From assembly GCA_964459445.1 (NCBI GenBank), contig CAYWMP010000012.1, forward strand, positions 1 through 54,798: 54,798 nucleotides of DNA, given 5' to 3'. Origin of the DNA: CAYWMP01 sp964459445 (GTDB taxonomy: Bacteria; Desulfobacterota; DSM-4660; Desulfatiglandales; HGW-15). Shown here one piece after another: positions 1 through 8,478 of the stretch (position 1 is its first letter; each line of letters starts with the position of its first letter). The notes under the pieces were generated by a model. It searched no databases and was not told where the DNA came from. It was given only the letters and a program-made list of their open reading frames with translations. The translations under genes were made by a program, and so were the position numbers.

Positions 1-1295
1 ATGACCAGATCCTTTATCTTCGGATGGACCAGCATCATATCTTCGACTTCAGAGGGAAACACCTTTTCTCCACCCACATTAATCATGTCTTTCTTGCGGT
101 CTACGATATAGGCATATCCATCCTCATCAATATAGGCGACATCGCCTGAATGGAACCACCCCTCGGAATCAAAGGCCCCCTTTGTGGCCTCTGGTTTATT
201 GAGATAACCATTGGTCACGCAGGTACCCTTCGCACAAAGCTCCCCCTGTTCACCAGGCGGCATAGAATTGCCTTTTTCATCAATGACCTTGATCTCGGTA
301 TCTGCCATACCCTTTCCACAGGAACCTATGCGGGTTTTGTCAAAGGCTGCAGTTGTTCCCACGCAGGACACTTCCGTGAGTCCCCAGGCTTCGGCATAGC
401 GCCAGTCCAGCCGTTCCTCAACTTGGCGTATAAGGGATTCGGGCATCTTCGTGGCTGCGGAAAGACAGAACTTTACGGAAGAGGTGGTTCGAGTCTCCAA
501 ATCAGGTTCTTTGAGCAAAACATTATACATGGGCGGGACGCCCTGAAAAACCGTTGGTCGGAGTTGCTCTATATCATTTAAAGCCTGATCGGGGAAAAAG
601 CGTTCAACCGTAATGACCGTGCCCCCTGCGGAAAGCATACCGAAGGTTCCATTGACGAGCCCCCAACAATGAAAAATGGGCGTGGCGACCATAATCCTGT
701 CTTCCGGTGTGAAATGGACTTTACCGAATTCTGTCGCATTGTGCCATACATTGAGATGGGTGGCCATCACACCCTTGGGCCAGCCGGTGGTCCCCGAAGT
801 GTACATCAGATGACAGATATCACTGCCCTTGGCCTTCACGGGTTCGAATTCATCGATGCCTTTCTTGATGAGGTCGCTGTAGCTTCTATGATTTTCTTCA
901 ATGTCCTCCCCAATAACGATGATTTCTTCCAGCGATTTGACCTCGGAACGAACCGCTTCAATAATGGGAAGTCTCTTTGAATCCACAAGCACCGCCCTTG
1001 TTTGGCAGTCCTTGAGAATGTAAGCAACCTCCTGCTCCTTTAACATGGCGTTGACCACGTTGACAATCAAGCCGGCTCTCACGGTGGCCAGGTAGGCAAT
1101 GATAAGCTCGGGTATGCTTGGGAGAAAAACTGAAAGGACATCACCCTCTTTCAGGCCTGCATTCAATAGGCCGCCAGCCGCACGACTGATGATGAGATCA
1201 AGCTCCGCGTATGTAATCTGCTGCTCACCAAAGATGATCGCCGTTTTGTCCGGAGAATCGGAAACGTGCGAATTAATGATTTTGGATACATTCAT
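1..1295 (-). CDS. AMP-forming acyl-CoA synthetase, cut off by the window edge
   Basis: Reads leftward and stays open to position 1, so the C-terminal part is missing; 431 codons are visible. ATG at 1293-1295 is preceded by GGAGG (1304-1308 on the other strand) at 8 nt. The visible protein has the phosphate-binding loop TSGTTG (residues 166-171), an AWGLTE segment and the HSGD...DEDGY...DRKKDMI stretch that is diagnostic of the ANL (acyl/aryl-CoA ligase, NRPS adenylation, luciferase) superfamily. Such enzymes activate a carboxylic acid to acyl-AMP and then to acyl-CoA in the cytoplasm. The substrate cannot be told; a medium or long fatty acid is the usual guess for this subgroup. It is divergent from the gene at 1492, with 196 bp between them. 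Confidence 0.93.
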   Translation of the reverse strand, partial: MNVSKIINSHVSDSPDKTAIIFGEQQITYAELDLIISRAAGGLLNAGLKEGDVLSVFLPSIPELIIAYLATVRAGLIVNVVNAMLKEQEVAYILKDCQTRAVLVDSKRLPIIEAVRSEVKSLEEIIVIGEDIEENHRSYSDLIKKGIDEFEPVKAKGSDICHLMYTSGTTGWPKGVMATHLNVWHNATEFGKVHFTPEDRIMVATPIFHCWGLVNGTFGMLSAGGTVITVERFFPDQALNDIEQLRPTVFQGVPPMYNVLLKEPDLETRTTSSVKFCLSAATKMPESLIRQVEERLDWRYAEAWGLTEVSCVGTTAAFDKTRIGSCGKGMADTEIKVIDEKGNSMPPGEQGELCAKGTCVTNGYLNKPEATKGAFDSEGWFHSGDVAYIDEDGYAYIVDRKKDMINVGGEKVFPSEVEDMMLVHPKIKDLV

Positions 1296-1491
1296 GACGA
1301 GCACCTCCCTAGGGATTCAGTGAGTGGTTCAGGTGCGAAGAGTAAGACGGTTCTATCTGATAATGCTTTTCCCTGTCAACTGTTTCCTCCGAAGTCGAGC
1401 GGTTCGATGTTCAAACTATCCGAGGCGTAAGCATTGACCTCATCCCTCCAATGTACTAATCAAGGTATAAACCAAGCCAAGGAGAGAACAC

Positions 1492-2532
1492 ATGGGCCTT
1501 AAAAGGGGGCTTATCCAACTTTATACAGGCAACAGTGATCATATGAATTTTGCACCCATGGGCCTCACCCTTCGTGCTGCCGGGCACGGGCTGCGAATAT
1601 ATATGACCTGTTTCCTCCCCCACGAATACATGGATGGGGCACAAATGGCCTCTATTCTGCTGAAACCTTTTTTCGTTGCCAAACACACCGAAATCCATGG
1701 CATAAAGGAAGGTAGATTGTGGCAGAGTGACAATGTTCAAAAGATAAAAGCATCCTATGAGGAAGCGGCGAAGGCGGTTGTCTCTGGGGAGTATGATATC
1801 GTCATACTCAATAATGCCGTTCAAATCTTGAATGCCGGCATCATCTCAATGGATCATATCTTGGATCTGATCAAGGTAAAGCCTGAAAGTGTAGAACTGG
1901 TTTTTACCGGGCCCGGCGCCAGTGAAGACCTCATTCACCTGGCTGATTTGGTCACAGATATGCACTGTAGATTTCATGAAAAAGAACCAATCGAGGATTT
2001 CGATCCCACGACAAATGCGCCAATTGAAGTTGTTACGGGCAACGGTAAGGGTAAGACGACCTATTGCCTTGGAAAGGCCATGTACATGTCCTGTCTTGGC
2101 GCTCGCACATCTATACTCCAATTCATCAAGTCTCCCAAAGCCTACGGAGAAGTAAGGGCTATCGCAAGGATGCCCTATGTGGACATAAGGTCAATGGGCG
2201 AAGGGTTTCCCAATGCGAAATCCTCTAAACCTTCTAGCAAGCATCTTGAGGCGGCAAGGAGAGCATGGGAAGAATGTCTTCGAGAGATATTTTCACTGAA
2301 ATACGGGCTGATGGTGTTCGACGAGATCAACATCGCGATAAAATACGGCTTTGTTCACGAGGAGCGGGTTAGAGAAATGCTGTTCCTAAAACCCCACGGG
2401 CTTCATCTGATATTGAGTGGAAGAGGCGCACCGCCGGAAGTCCTGAAGGGAGCTACGTCTATCATTGAGATGAGGGAAATAAAGCACCCCTTTAAAAAAG
2501 GAATCAAGGCAAGGAAGGGGATTGAATTTTAG
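1492..2532 (+). CDS. Tandem CobA/CobO-type corrinoid adenosyltransferase with a degenerate N-terminal half
   Basis: 346 residues, about twice the size of a normal ATP:corrinoid adenosyltransferase. The second half (about 175-346) has the intact family features: Walker A GNGKGKTT near residue 184, the DEINIAIKYG segment, and the closing EMREIKHPF...GIKARKGIEF. This family adenosylates the cobalt of corrinoids to give the AdoCbl series. The first half (1-165) aligns along its whole length with the same fold (GLIQLYTG at the start, VELVFTGPGA...ADLVTDM at the end), but the P-loop is replaced by GNSDHMNFA and the DE pair by LNNAV. It therefore should not bind ATP in the same way. ATG has AAGGAGAG at 1479-1486. 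It appears to be a single-gene unit, convergent with mlaA. Confidence 0.88.
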   Translation: MGLKRGLIQLYTGNSDHMNFAPMGLTLRAAGHGLRIYMTCFLPHEYMDGAQMASILLKPFFVAKHTEIHGIKEGRLWQSDNVQKIKASYEEAAKAVVSGEYDIVILNNAVQILNAGIISMDHILDLIKVKPESVELVFTGPGASEDLIHLADLVTDMHCRFHEKEPIEDFDPTTNAPIEVVTGNGKGKTTYCLGKAMYMSCLGARTSILQFIKSPKAYGEVRAIARMPYVDIRSMGEGFPNAKSSKPSSKHLEAARRAWEECLREIFSLKYGLMVFDEINIAIKYGFVHEERVREMLFLKPHGLHLILSGRGAPPEVLKGATSIIEMREIKHPFKKGIKARKGIEF

Positions 2533-2608
2533 AGTTGGAAACCGAAAAACGCTTAAGAGTTCAACTATTTTTGATCTGGACGGAATGTGGAATGTGTCAT
2601 GTAAAAAA

Positions 2609-2650
2609 CGAACGTCCAACATCGAACGCCCAACGTCGAACGTCTAATTA
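2609..2650. repeat. Three degenerate 14-bp tandem units in the gap between convergent genes
   Basis: Units CGAACGTCCAACAT (2609-2622), CGAACGCCCAACGT (2623-2636) and CGAACGTCTAATTA (2637-2650). The last runs into the stop codon of mlaA. Short direct repeats of this composition are often dispersed between genes in Desulfobacterota; no function is evident. Confidence 0.7.
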
Positions 2651-3502
2651 TTCTTTGATTTTGCTTTTGCGGTTTTGGAAGTAGGCATCCCTCACAGCAA
2701 TGTAGGGATCTAAAGCGGCTTTCTTAAAGTCTTCGTAATCGCCAATCCTCAAAGAAGTCTCATTGACCGTATCATAGCCCGATATAGCGACATTGGCTTC
2801 AAAGTTCAGGTAAGTCGTGCCATCAAGAAAGGTATCAACCCCGGTACCGAAAGAATCCCTTAGGCATGAGGGTCCGAAAACCGGCCAATTGATATAGAAT
2901 CCGGGACCTGCCCCATAATAACCAAGGGTCTGCCCAGTGTCCTCATCATATTTGGCAATCTCCACGTTTGTAGCAACATCCGCAAACCCTGCCATGCCGG
3001 CCGTTGTGTTCAACATAAATCGGGTGAATTCCCATCCTGCCCTATCGGTTTTTCCCTGAAGCAGGTTGTTGATGACGCGTATGGGAAAGGCCACATTGTA
3101 GAAAAAGTTGCTGACACTCACCCTCACGACTTGAGGCACAATGGCTTTGTATACTGTAGCAAGGGGTTTGAGGACAACGAAATAGAGTTTATCGTTGAAT
3201 TCGAAAAAGACCCTATTAATGGGTTCAAGGGGGTCGGAAATAGAATCATCGGCTTCTTCAGCTTCCAGATCTTCGGTCGTTCCCTCGCCGACTGGCGTAA
3301 TCTGGGTGGTTTTTGCTTTTGCGAGAATTAAAGGCTCCCTTTGGATGGCGGCATTCTCGCCTATATCAATCCGGCCGGAATAAAAATCAAGGTTCGTTCC
3401 CCTGTCTAATTCCGGATCTAAAAGGGATTCGGCATAAAGTGGGGTGGTTGTTTGAATGAACCAGATCGTGGCTACGATGAGAATCGGGATTATCTTTTTC
3501 AT
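2648..3502 (-). CDS. mlaA: MlaA/VacJ-family outer-membrane phospholipid transport protein without a lipobox
   Basis: 284 residues. MlaA sits in the outer membrane and removes mislocalised phospholipids from the outer leaflet, passing them to MlaC. The family core is clear: DPLEPINRVFFEFND near residue 90, then FPIRVINNLLQGK, RFMLNTTAG, and TLGYYGAGPGFYINWPVFGP. Residues 1-24 form a signal peptide ending LYA before ES, a type I cleavage site. There is no cysteine at the cleavage site, so this copy is not a typical lipoprotein. About 65 low-complexity residues separate the signal from the core. It is the last gene of the mla operon, 49 bp after mlaC. Confidence 0.92.
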   Translation of the reverse strand: MKKIIPILIVATIWFIQTTTPLYAESLLDPELDRGTNLDFYSGRIDIGENAAIQREPLILAKAKTTQITPVGEGTTEDLEAEEADDSISDPLEPINRVFFEFNDKLYFVVLKPLATVYKAIVPQVVRVSVSNFFYNVAFPIRVINNLLQGKTDRAGWEFTRFMLNTTAGMAGFADVATNVEIAKYDEDTGQTLGYYGAGPGFYINWPVFGPSCLRDSFGTGVDTFLDGTTYLNFEANVAISGYDTVNETSLRIGDYEDFKKAALDPYIAVRDAYFQNRKSKIKE

Positions 3503-3551
3503 GGCCTGGCAGCTCCTTTCCTCGGCGACGACAAGAAATTCACATTCAATG

Positions 3552-4166
3552 CTATTGCTCGGATACCTTTTCCTGCAATCTCTGTACCAGTTTCTTATAG
3601 GAAGATCTCATGAGGATATTGTTGAATTGGACGCGGTAATTGTTGACTAAACTAACCCCTTCAATGGAGATATCATACACGAACCAATCCCCATTTTTCC
3701 GACGAAGCCGATAATCCACTTCAATCTCGTCATTCTTGGAGGTAATTATTTTAACTTTAACCACACTATAGTCATCACTATAGTCATCGTCAATGCTTTC
3801 ATCCGAATAGTGGACCTTTTCCCCGGAATACCCTTCGACCTTATTCAAGTAAGTCCTTTCAAGAAGATCGCTGAACAGCGCCGTAAACGCCTGCCTTTCC
3901 TCTTCAGTTCTCTGGAGCCAATGTCTTGCCAGGGATCGACGAGCCATCTCTTGCCAGTCAAAACGTTCATCAACGGCTTTTCGAATATTTTTTTTCCTTT
4001 CCCCAGCCTTTGCAGGATCCTTTAGAGACTTATCCGTAACCACGGACAAAATCTTCTCGGTGGTCTGCTTGATTTTTTCTGTAGGTTCCCCCGCCCAGCC
4101 AAAGGATGCAAAAAAGCACAGGGCCCCGATAAGAAAGACCTTAAATATGACATGTTTATATTGCAT
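3552..4166 (-). CDS. mlaC: MlaC periplasmic phospholipid-binding protein
   Basis: 204 residues, the usual MlaC/Ttg2D size. It shuttles phospholipid through the periplasm between MlaA and the inner-membrane MlaFED complex. An N-terminal signal peptide (VFLIGALCFFASFGWA, cut near residue 25) is followed by the family pattern: DERFDWQEMARRSLARHW, then ERTYLNKVEGYSGEKVHY, and VDYRLRRKNGDWFVYDISIEGVS. It lies 23 bp after mlaD and is cotranscribed. Confidence 0.93.
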   Translation of the reverse strand: MQYKHVIFKVFLIGALCFFASFGWAGEPTEKIKQTTEKILSVVTDKSLKDPAKAGERKKNIRKAVDERFDWQEMARRSLARHWLQRTEEERQAFTALFSDLLERTYLNKVEGYSGEKVHYSDESIDDDYSDDYSVVKVKIITSKNDEIEVDYRLRRKNGDWFVYDISIEGVSLVNNYRVQFNNILMRSSYKKLVQRLQEKVSEQ

Positions 4167-4189
4167 GAGCTAACCTCTCCCCCGTGAAC

Positions 4190-4630
4190 CTAGATCTTTC
4201 CGAATACATAGTTTGAAATGAGTCCCTCAATGTCTATGGCCGGTTGTGTTTCACGAATTCTGTCACCCGGTTTGATAAATCGATCCGAGCCCCCTGGTGT
4301 GATTTCGATAAACTTCTCCCCAATGAGCCCTTTGGTCTTGATGGAAGCAATGGCGTCTTCCTGAATCTTGGCATCCTGGTCTAGATTCATGACGATCCGC
4401 GCCTGATAATCTTTGAGTTTGATGCTCTTAACTCGCCCTACTTCCACACCGGCAATCATAATCGGAGAACCCGCCTTGAGGCCTCCGCTATTGGAGAAGA
4501 GTGCATAGATTTCATAACCCTTCCCTCCCATGACTTCCATACTCCCAAGTTTTACGGAAAGGTATCCAAGGCTAATGATCCCTGCCAGTATGAATATGCC
4601 TACCGCAAGCTCCGTATCGAACCTCTTCAT
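4190..4630 (-). CDS. mlaD: MlaD, MCE-domain inner-membrane lipid transport subunit
   Basis: 146 residues with one N-terminal membrane anchor (VGIFILAGIISLGYLSVKLG, about residues 10-29) and a single MCE domain: FSNSGGLKAGSPIMIAGVEV, then IKTKGLIGEKFIEITPGG. In the Mla complex, MlaD forms a hexameric ring with a lipid-conducting pore on the MlaFE transporter. The length is typical of short MlaD proteins. The gap to the upstream mlaF is 76 bp, the widest in this operon, with nothing recognisable in it. Confidence 0.93.
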   Translation of the reverse strand: MKRFDTELAVGIFILAGIISLGYLSVKLGSMEVMGGKGYEIYALFSNSGGLKAGSPIMIAGVEVGRVKSIKLKDYQARIVMNLDQDAKIQEDAIASIKTKGLIGEKFIEITPGGSDRFIKPGDRIRETQPAIDIEGLISNYVFGKI

Positions 4631-4706
4631 TTTTTATTTTCTCCCACTTAGTTTTTTCATGGAATCCCAGTCGCGAATTACTTAACCGTCGCTCTATGAT
4701 TTTTCG

Positions 4707-5486
4707 CTATTTATGGGCAGGTTGATTCAAGCCCGATTCATTTTGACTGAAAGTCCTGGCGGATATGCTCCCGTGTATAAATCTTCGAACCTCGGGATCC
4801 GTTGCGGCCATGATTTCTTCACTGGACCCTTCAAACAAGACGACCCCGTCGTGCAGCATGGCGACCCTATCGACCATAACAAAAATCTTGGGGATTTCGT
4901 GCGTTACGATAATCCCGGTAAAATGCACCCGTTTGTGGCATGCATCAATAAGCGTTAAAATGGATTCTCCGGTGACAGGATCCAAACCCGTTGTCGGTTC
5001 ATCGAAAAGCATGATTTCCGGTTCTTCTACCAGGGCCCTTGCAAGGGATGCCCGGCGGATCATGCCGCCGCTGATTTGTGAGGGATACTTGTCTTCAGAG
5101 CCGATCAAGCCCAACTCGTTAAGCTCATAGAGGACTTTCTCCTTGATCTCATCTTCTTTCAGATCGGTTTTTTCTTTCAAGGGGAAGGCCACATTTTCAA
5201 AGACCGTCATAGAGTCAAACAGGGCGCCACTTTGAAACAGATACCCCAAGCGGTCTCTGACCCTCATAAGCGCTTTTCCCTTTGTTTTGGTCATGTCATT
5301 GCCGTCTACAAACACGCGGCCCTGATCCGGCTTAAATAAACCGGCTATATGCTTAAGGAGGACGCTCTTGCCACAACCGCTCCTGCCGATGAGGGCCATG
5401 ACCTCACCCTTATTAACCCTTAGGCTGGCGCCCTTAAGCACCTCCGTTTCAGCGAATGCCTTGTATAGATCCTCAACCCTGATCAT
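4707..5486 (-). CDS. mlaF: MlaF, ATPase of the phospholipid ABC transporter
   Basis: 259 residues. It powers lipid transport with MlaE and MlaD at the inner membrane. The Walker A GRSGCGKS (about 34-41), the signature SGGMIRR and the Walker B IMLFDEPTTGLDP are all intact. SGGM in place of SGGQ is characteristic of the Mla/Ttg2A type of ABC ATPase and is not a defect. ATG at 5484-5486, 9 bp after the mlaE stop, so translation is probably coupled. Confidence 0.95.
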   Translation of the reverse strand: MIRVEDLYKAFAETEVLKGASLRVNKGEVMALIGRSGCGKSVLLKHIAGLFKPDQGRVFVDGNDMTKTKGKALMRVRDRLGYLFQSGALFDSMTVFENVAFPLKEKTDLKEDEIKEKVLYELNELGLIGSEDKYPSQISGGMIRRASLARALVEEPEIMLFDEPTTGLDPVTGESILTLIDACHKRVHFTGIIVTHEIPKIFVMVDRVAMLHDGVVLFEGSSEEIMAATDPEVRRFIHGSISARTFSQNESGLNQPAHK

Positions 5487-5495
5487 TTCAGCCCT

Positions 5496-6296
5496 TTAAA
5501 AGAGTGCGGATGTCATGAAATAATCCCAAACTAAAATCAACACCGATGAAAGAACAACCGCCTGCGTCGTGGCCTTGCTGACACCCTCCGCACCAAAGCC
5601 CGTGTAGTATCCTGTATAGTATCCCTTGAAACAGCAAACCCATGCGATGATGATGCCGAAATTAAAGGACTTGAAAACCCCTTCTATTATATCCCGCATC
5701 TTCACATGATCGATCATCTCGCCGAGGTAGACACCGGATCCGACTCCCAGTAACTTGACCCCAACGAGATAGCCTCCAAAGATGCCGACCACATCAAAGA
5801 TGGCCGTGAGCAGAGGAAGCGAAATGATGGCCGCAATGAGATTCGGCGCAATGAGATATCGATAGGGATTCAGCCCCATGAGTTCCAGGGCGTCAATCTG
5901 TTCGCTGATCCGCATGATACCGATCTCCGCAGTGACAGATGACCCTACCCTTCCCGTGACCATCAACCCGCTGATCACGGGTCCCATTTCCTTGATAAGA
6001 GAGAGGGCCACCATAGGCCCCAGAAAGGCATCGGATCCGAATCGACTCAGGGTGTTAAAGCCCTGATAAGCAAGCACCATACCCGTAAAAGCCCCTGTCA
6101 GGAATATCACGGTGATGGATTGGTATCCGATGAATTGAATTTTCTTAAGAATGAGAGAGAATTTGATGGGCGGCGTGACGGAAAAGTAAAATGATTTCCC
6201 GAGGAATAGACCCATTAAGCCTGTTTTGCGTAAGGCCTCTAGAGATGCCGATCCCAGTTTTCTTAACGGATTCACGATGAATGTTCCAAATTGCAT
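5496..6296 (-). CDS. mlaE: MlaE, permease of the phospholipid ABC transporter
   Basis: 266 residues from the ATG at 6294-6296, the normal MlaE length. It has five or so hydrophobic segments and the family stretches: FTGMVLAYQGFNTLSRFG, ALSLIKEMGPVISGLMVTGR, and AEIGIMRISEQIDALELMG. The frame stays open to an ATG at 6434, but that extension would be translated from a palindromic spacer and from the end of a dispersed repeat (6413-6554), so the internal start is preferred. First gene of the mla operon. Confidence 0.9.
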   Translation of the reverse strand: MQFGTFIVNPLRKLGSASLEALRKTGLMGLFLGKSFYFSVTPPIKFSLILKKIQFIGYQSITVIFLTGAFTGMVLAYQGFNTLSRFGSDAFLGPMVALSLIKEMGPVISGLMVTGRVGSSVTAEIGIMRISEQIDALELMGLNPYRYLIAPNLIAAIISLPLLTAIFDVVGIFGGYLVGVKLLGVGSGVYLGEMIDHVKMRDIIEGVFKSFNFGIIIAWVCCFKGYYTGYYTGFGAEGVSKATTQAVVLSSVLILVWDYFMTSALF

Positions 6297-6344
6297 ATTT
6301 CGAATCTCAAAGCGGTAATTTCCATTCCGATCCCTAAAGTGAAT

Positions 6345-6373
6345 AACCCCGCTCACAAAAACATGGCGGGGTT
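6345..6373. terminator. 8-bp hairpin upstream of mlaE, possible terminator or leader structure
   Basis: AACCCCGC (6345-6352) pairs with GCGGGGTT (6366-6373) around a 13-nt loop. On the plus strand it is followed by TT and C. On the minus strand, the direction of the flanking genes, the tail is TTATT. It could end read-through from ldcA or shape the mlaE leader; the U-run is too short to be sure. Confidence 0.4.
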
Positions 6374-6412
6374 TTCTACCACTCAATCCTCGGGAATTGT
6401 TTATTAGGTATC

Positions 6413-6554
6413 GAGACCCTTGCAAAAAGCTCAATTTTGGTCAAGGTCAAGGAAGACGAGGATTTTAGCCACAGGAATAATCGAAGTATTTTGAGGACTA
6501 ATATCCGAGTCTGAAGCAGAGATTGGGCAAAAGGGAGCGTTTTGCAATGGTTTC
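6413..6554 (+). repeat. Copy A of a 142-bp MITE-like dispersed repeat
   Basis: Its ends are imperfect inverted repeats: GAGACCCTTGCAAAAAGCTC at the left, and GAAACCATTGCAAAACGCTC when the right end is read on the other strand. The whole element aligns with the reverse complement of 41692-41832, sharing ACAGGAATA, AGTATTTTGAGGA and TTGGGCAAAAGGG in order. No open reading frame of its own. Confidence 0.8.
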
Positions 6555-6647
6555 GTGTCATCTCAGGCAATGAAAATACAATGCACTTTGGAAATATTTA
6601 GCCTATTCAAATATCATTATTGAAGAATATTTTCAACTCAAATATAT

Positions 6648-6681
6648 CAAACTTGAAACAGCTTCAAAACGTTCAAGTTTG
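6648..6681 (-). terminator. Perfect 10-bp inverted repeat after ldcA, possible terminator
   Basis: CAAACTTGAA (6648-6657) and TTCAAGTTTG (6672-6681) are exact inverted copies with a 14-nt loop, about 40 bp downstream of the ldcA stop. No strong T-run follows in the minus direction, so it may be a processing or attenuating hairpin instead. Confidence 0.4.
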
Positions 6682-6720
6682 GCCGAAATCTTCCCTTTTT
6701 CTTAGCCAGTTCTGACTCGC

Positions 6721-7644
6721 TTAGGGTCGGGTCTTTTGGGCGACACATGATTCCTGAAGAGATATTGTCATGCTTTCTGTATCGAGCACGGCTTCAGCGC
6801 CCACAGGTATGGCCAGATTCATGGTCCCGTGACCGACCGGTAACCCACCGGCAATGGGGAAATGGTAATCGGACAAAACCTCCTTGAACAGATTCTCAAT
6901 GGTTATCCTTTCTCCACAATCCCGGAACTCCCCTAAAATGATGCCCGCCAATTCATCAAAATGTTTGCCTAACCTCAGATGGGTCAACATGCGATCAATG
7001 CGATAGGGCGCCTCTCCCTTTTCCTCCAAAAATAAAAGGGCGCCCTTTAAGGTCGGCAGATAGGGGGTGCCTACCATGTAGTTTATCATGCTGAGATTTC
7101 CCCCGATAAGCTTTCCCCTTGCAATGCCTGGGTTTATCGCCTCATGGCTTGCCAAAGGCCACGTTATGTCACGGTCTGCCTTCATGAGGTTGAGGGCGGA
7201 CTGAAAATTTTCTTCATTGTTCTTTGCGATGTCCTTAACAACCGGGCCGTGGAATGTAACGAGACCCGTTTTTTTGGTGATTGCGATCAGAAGTGCGGTA
7301 ATGTCGCTGTACCCGAGAATGATTTTCGGATTATTGCGAATCAGGTCGAAATCAATTCCATCAAGCAGCCGCATCGTTCCGTAGCCCCCCCTTGCACAGA
7401 TGATTGCCCGAACCCCGGGATCTTCAACCATGCAATGGAAGTCCGCCAGTCGCATCTCATCATCACCTGCCAAATATTCCTGTTTATGATAGACGTGGGG
7501 CCCGATTTGGACTTTAAACCCAAAAGATTCGAGGAAAGCCAGACCGGGTTGAAGCTCAGTCTCGGATACGGGACCGGCGGGAGCGATAACGCCTATGGTG
7601 TCTCCTTTTTCAAGTTGATGGGGTTTGAGGGTGGGTTTTTCCAT
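6721..7644 (-). CDS. ldcA: LD-carboxypeptidase (peptidase S66, LdcA/MccF family)
   Basis: 307 residues. LdcA cuts the terminal D-alanine from murein tetrapeptides in peptidoglycan recycling; some relatives (MccF) instead detoxify microcin C. The family landmarks are present: GVIAPAGPV at the N-terminus, ICARGGYGTMRLLD, the nucleophile-elbow motif LGYSDIT with the catalytic Ser, and IGGNLSM. The C-terminal part has the expected VGHG histidine region. ATG at 7642-7644, 32 bp after coaX, as last gene of the ftsH-folP-coaX-ldcA run. Confidence 0.9.
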   Translation of the reverse strand: MEKPTLKPHQLEKGDTIGVIAPAGPVSETELQPGLAFLESFGFKVQIGPHVYHKQEYLAGDDEMRLADFHCMVEDPGVRAIICARGGYGTMRLLDGIDFDLIRNNPKIILGYSDITALLIAITKKTGLVTFHGPVVKDIAKNNEENFQSALNLMKADRDITWPLASHEAINPGIARGKLIGGNLSMINYMVGTPYLPTLKGALLFLEEKGEAPYRIDRMLTHLRLGKHFDELAGIILGEFRDCGERITIENLFKEVLSDYHFPIAGGLPVGHGTMNLAIPVGAEAVLDTESMTISLQESCVAQKTRP

Positions 7645-7676
7645 GCATTAACGTTGACGGCTTTTCAAAAAATCCT

Positions 7677-8447
7677 TTAATTCCTGTTCCTCTCGAAGAT
7701 GATCATCAATCCTTCAAGGGTCAGGAACTCTTCCACATGTTCAATGGTCTCGGACTCTTCACATATGAGGGGAGCAAGACCGCCCGTTGCAATGACGGTC
7801 AGGTCCTGCTCTATTTCTTCTTTGATGCGTTTGACTATCCCGTCCACCAGGCCAGCATAGCCGTAGACAATACCAACGTTCATACTGCTGATTGTGTCTT
7901 TGGCAATGCCGTTTTTGGGCTTGGCAAAGATTTCCACCCTTGGAAGTTTGGAGGCCTTCTGGAATAACGCTTCGCAGGAGATAATAACCCCCGGAGCGAT
8001 GGCGCCGCCAATAAAGGCCCCTTCTTCGGAAACAACGTCGAAGGTGGTAGCTGTCCCAAAATCAACAACGATTAAGCCTTTTTTATATCTATCAAATGCG
8101 GCAATGGCATTGACAATCCTGTCAGCGCCCACTTCCTTGGGATTTCCATAGTGGATGGGCATTCCCGTCTCTATGCCGGGTCCGACTATGAGCGGTTTGA
8201 TTTTAAAGTATCTCTGGGAAAATGCCTCCATGGTGTTCAGCAGTGGAGGGACAACACAGGAGATGATGATATCCGAAATGCTTCCCATCTTGACGCCTTC
8301 AGCGCCAAAAAGGTTCCTTACAATGAGGCCCAACTCATCTTCGGTAATGTCTTTTTCTGTCCGAATTCTCCAGTGATTCAGAACCTTACCCCGATCAGTC
8401 ACTCCAAGAACGATGTTGGTATTCCCGATATCGATACACAAAAGCAT
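7677..8447 (-). CDS. coaX: Type III pantothenate kinase
   Basis: 256 residues, the standard CoaX length. It phosphorylates pantothenate, the first step of coenzyme A synthesis, and needs a monovalent cation. Seen are the ASKHA phosphate loop DIGNTNIVLGV at residues 5-15, GADRIVNAIAAFDRY, VVDFGTATTFDVV with the catalytic Asp region, and GGAIAPG. It sits between folP and ldcA with short gaps, so it is probably cotranscribed. Confidence 0.95.
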   Translation of the reverse strand: MLLCIDIGNTNIVLGVTDRGKVLNHWRIRTEKDITEDELGLIVRNLFGAEGVKMGSISDIIISCVVPPLLNTMEAFSQRYFKIKPLIVGPGIETGMPIHYGNPKEVGADRIVNAIAAFDRYKKGLIVVDFGTATTFDVVSEEGAFIGGAIAPGVIISCEALFQKASKLPRVEIFAKPKNGIAKDTISSMNVGIVYGYAGLVDGIVKRIKEEIEQDLTVIATGGLAPLICEESETIEHVEEFLTLEGLMIIFERNRN

Positions 8448-8478
8448 GTTTTTAGCTCACTCCTCTAATTTTCGATTC

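Larger units (their letters stand above)
6297..6720. other. 424-bp gap between ldcA and mlaE
   Basis: No gene is seen. It holds two hairpins (6345-6373 and 6648-6681) and a 142-bp dispersed repeat (6413-6554), listed separately. A promoter for mlaE is expected here on the minus strand, but I cannot single out a convincing one. Confidence 0.6.

Noticed and set aside
1434..1462. TTGACC plus TAATCA as a sigma-70 promoter for the adenosyltransferase gene
   Set aside because: The -10 matches poorly (2 of 6), so I did not list it.
1296..1491. Cobalamin riboswitch before the adenosyltransferase gene
   Set aside because: I see no B12-box-like sequence, and the gap is short for the class.
6297..6434. 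N-terminal extension of mlaE by 46 codons
   Set aside because: The extra codons lie in a palindromic spacer and the end of a dispersed repeat, and would not resemble MlaE; the ATG at 6296 gives the normal length.
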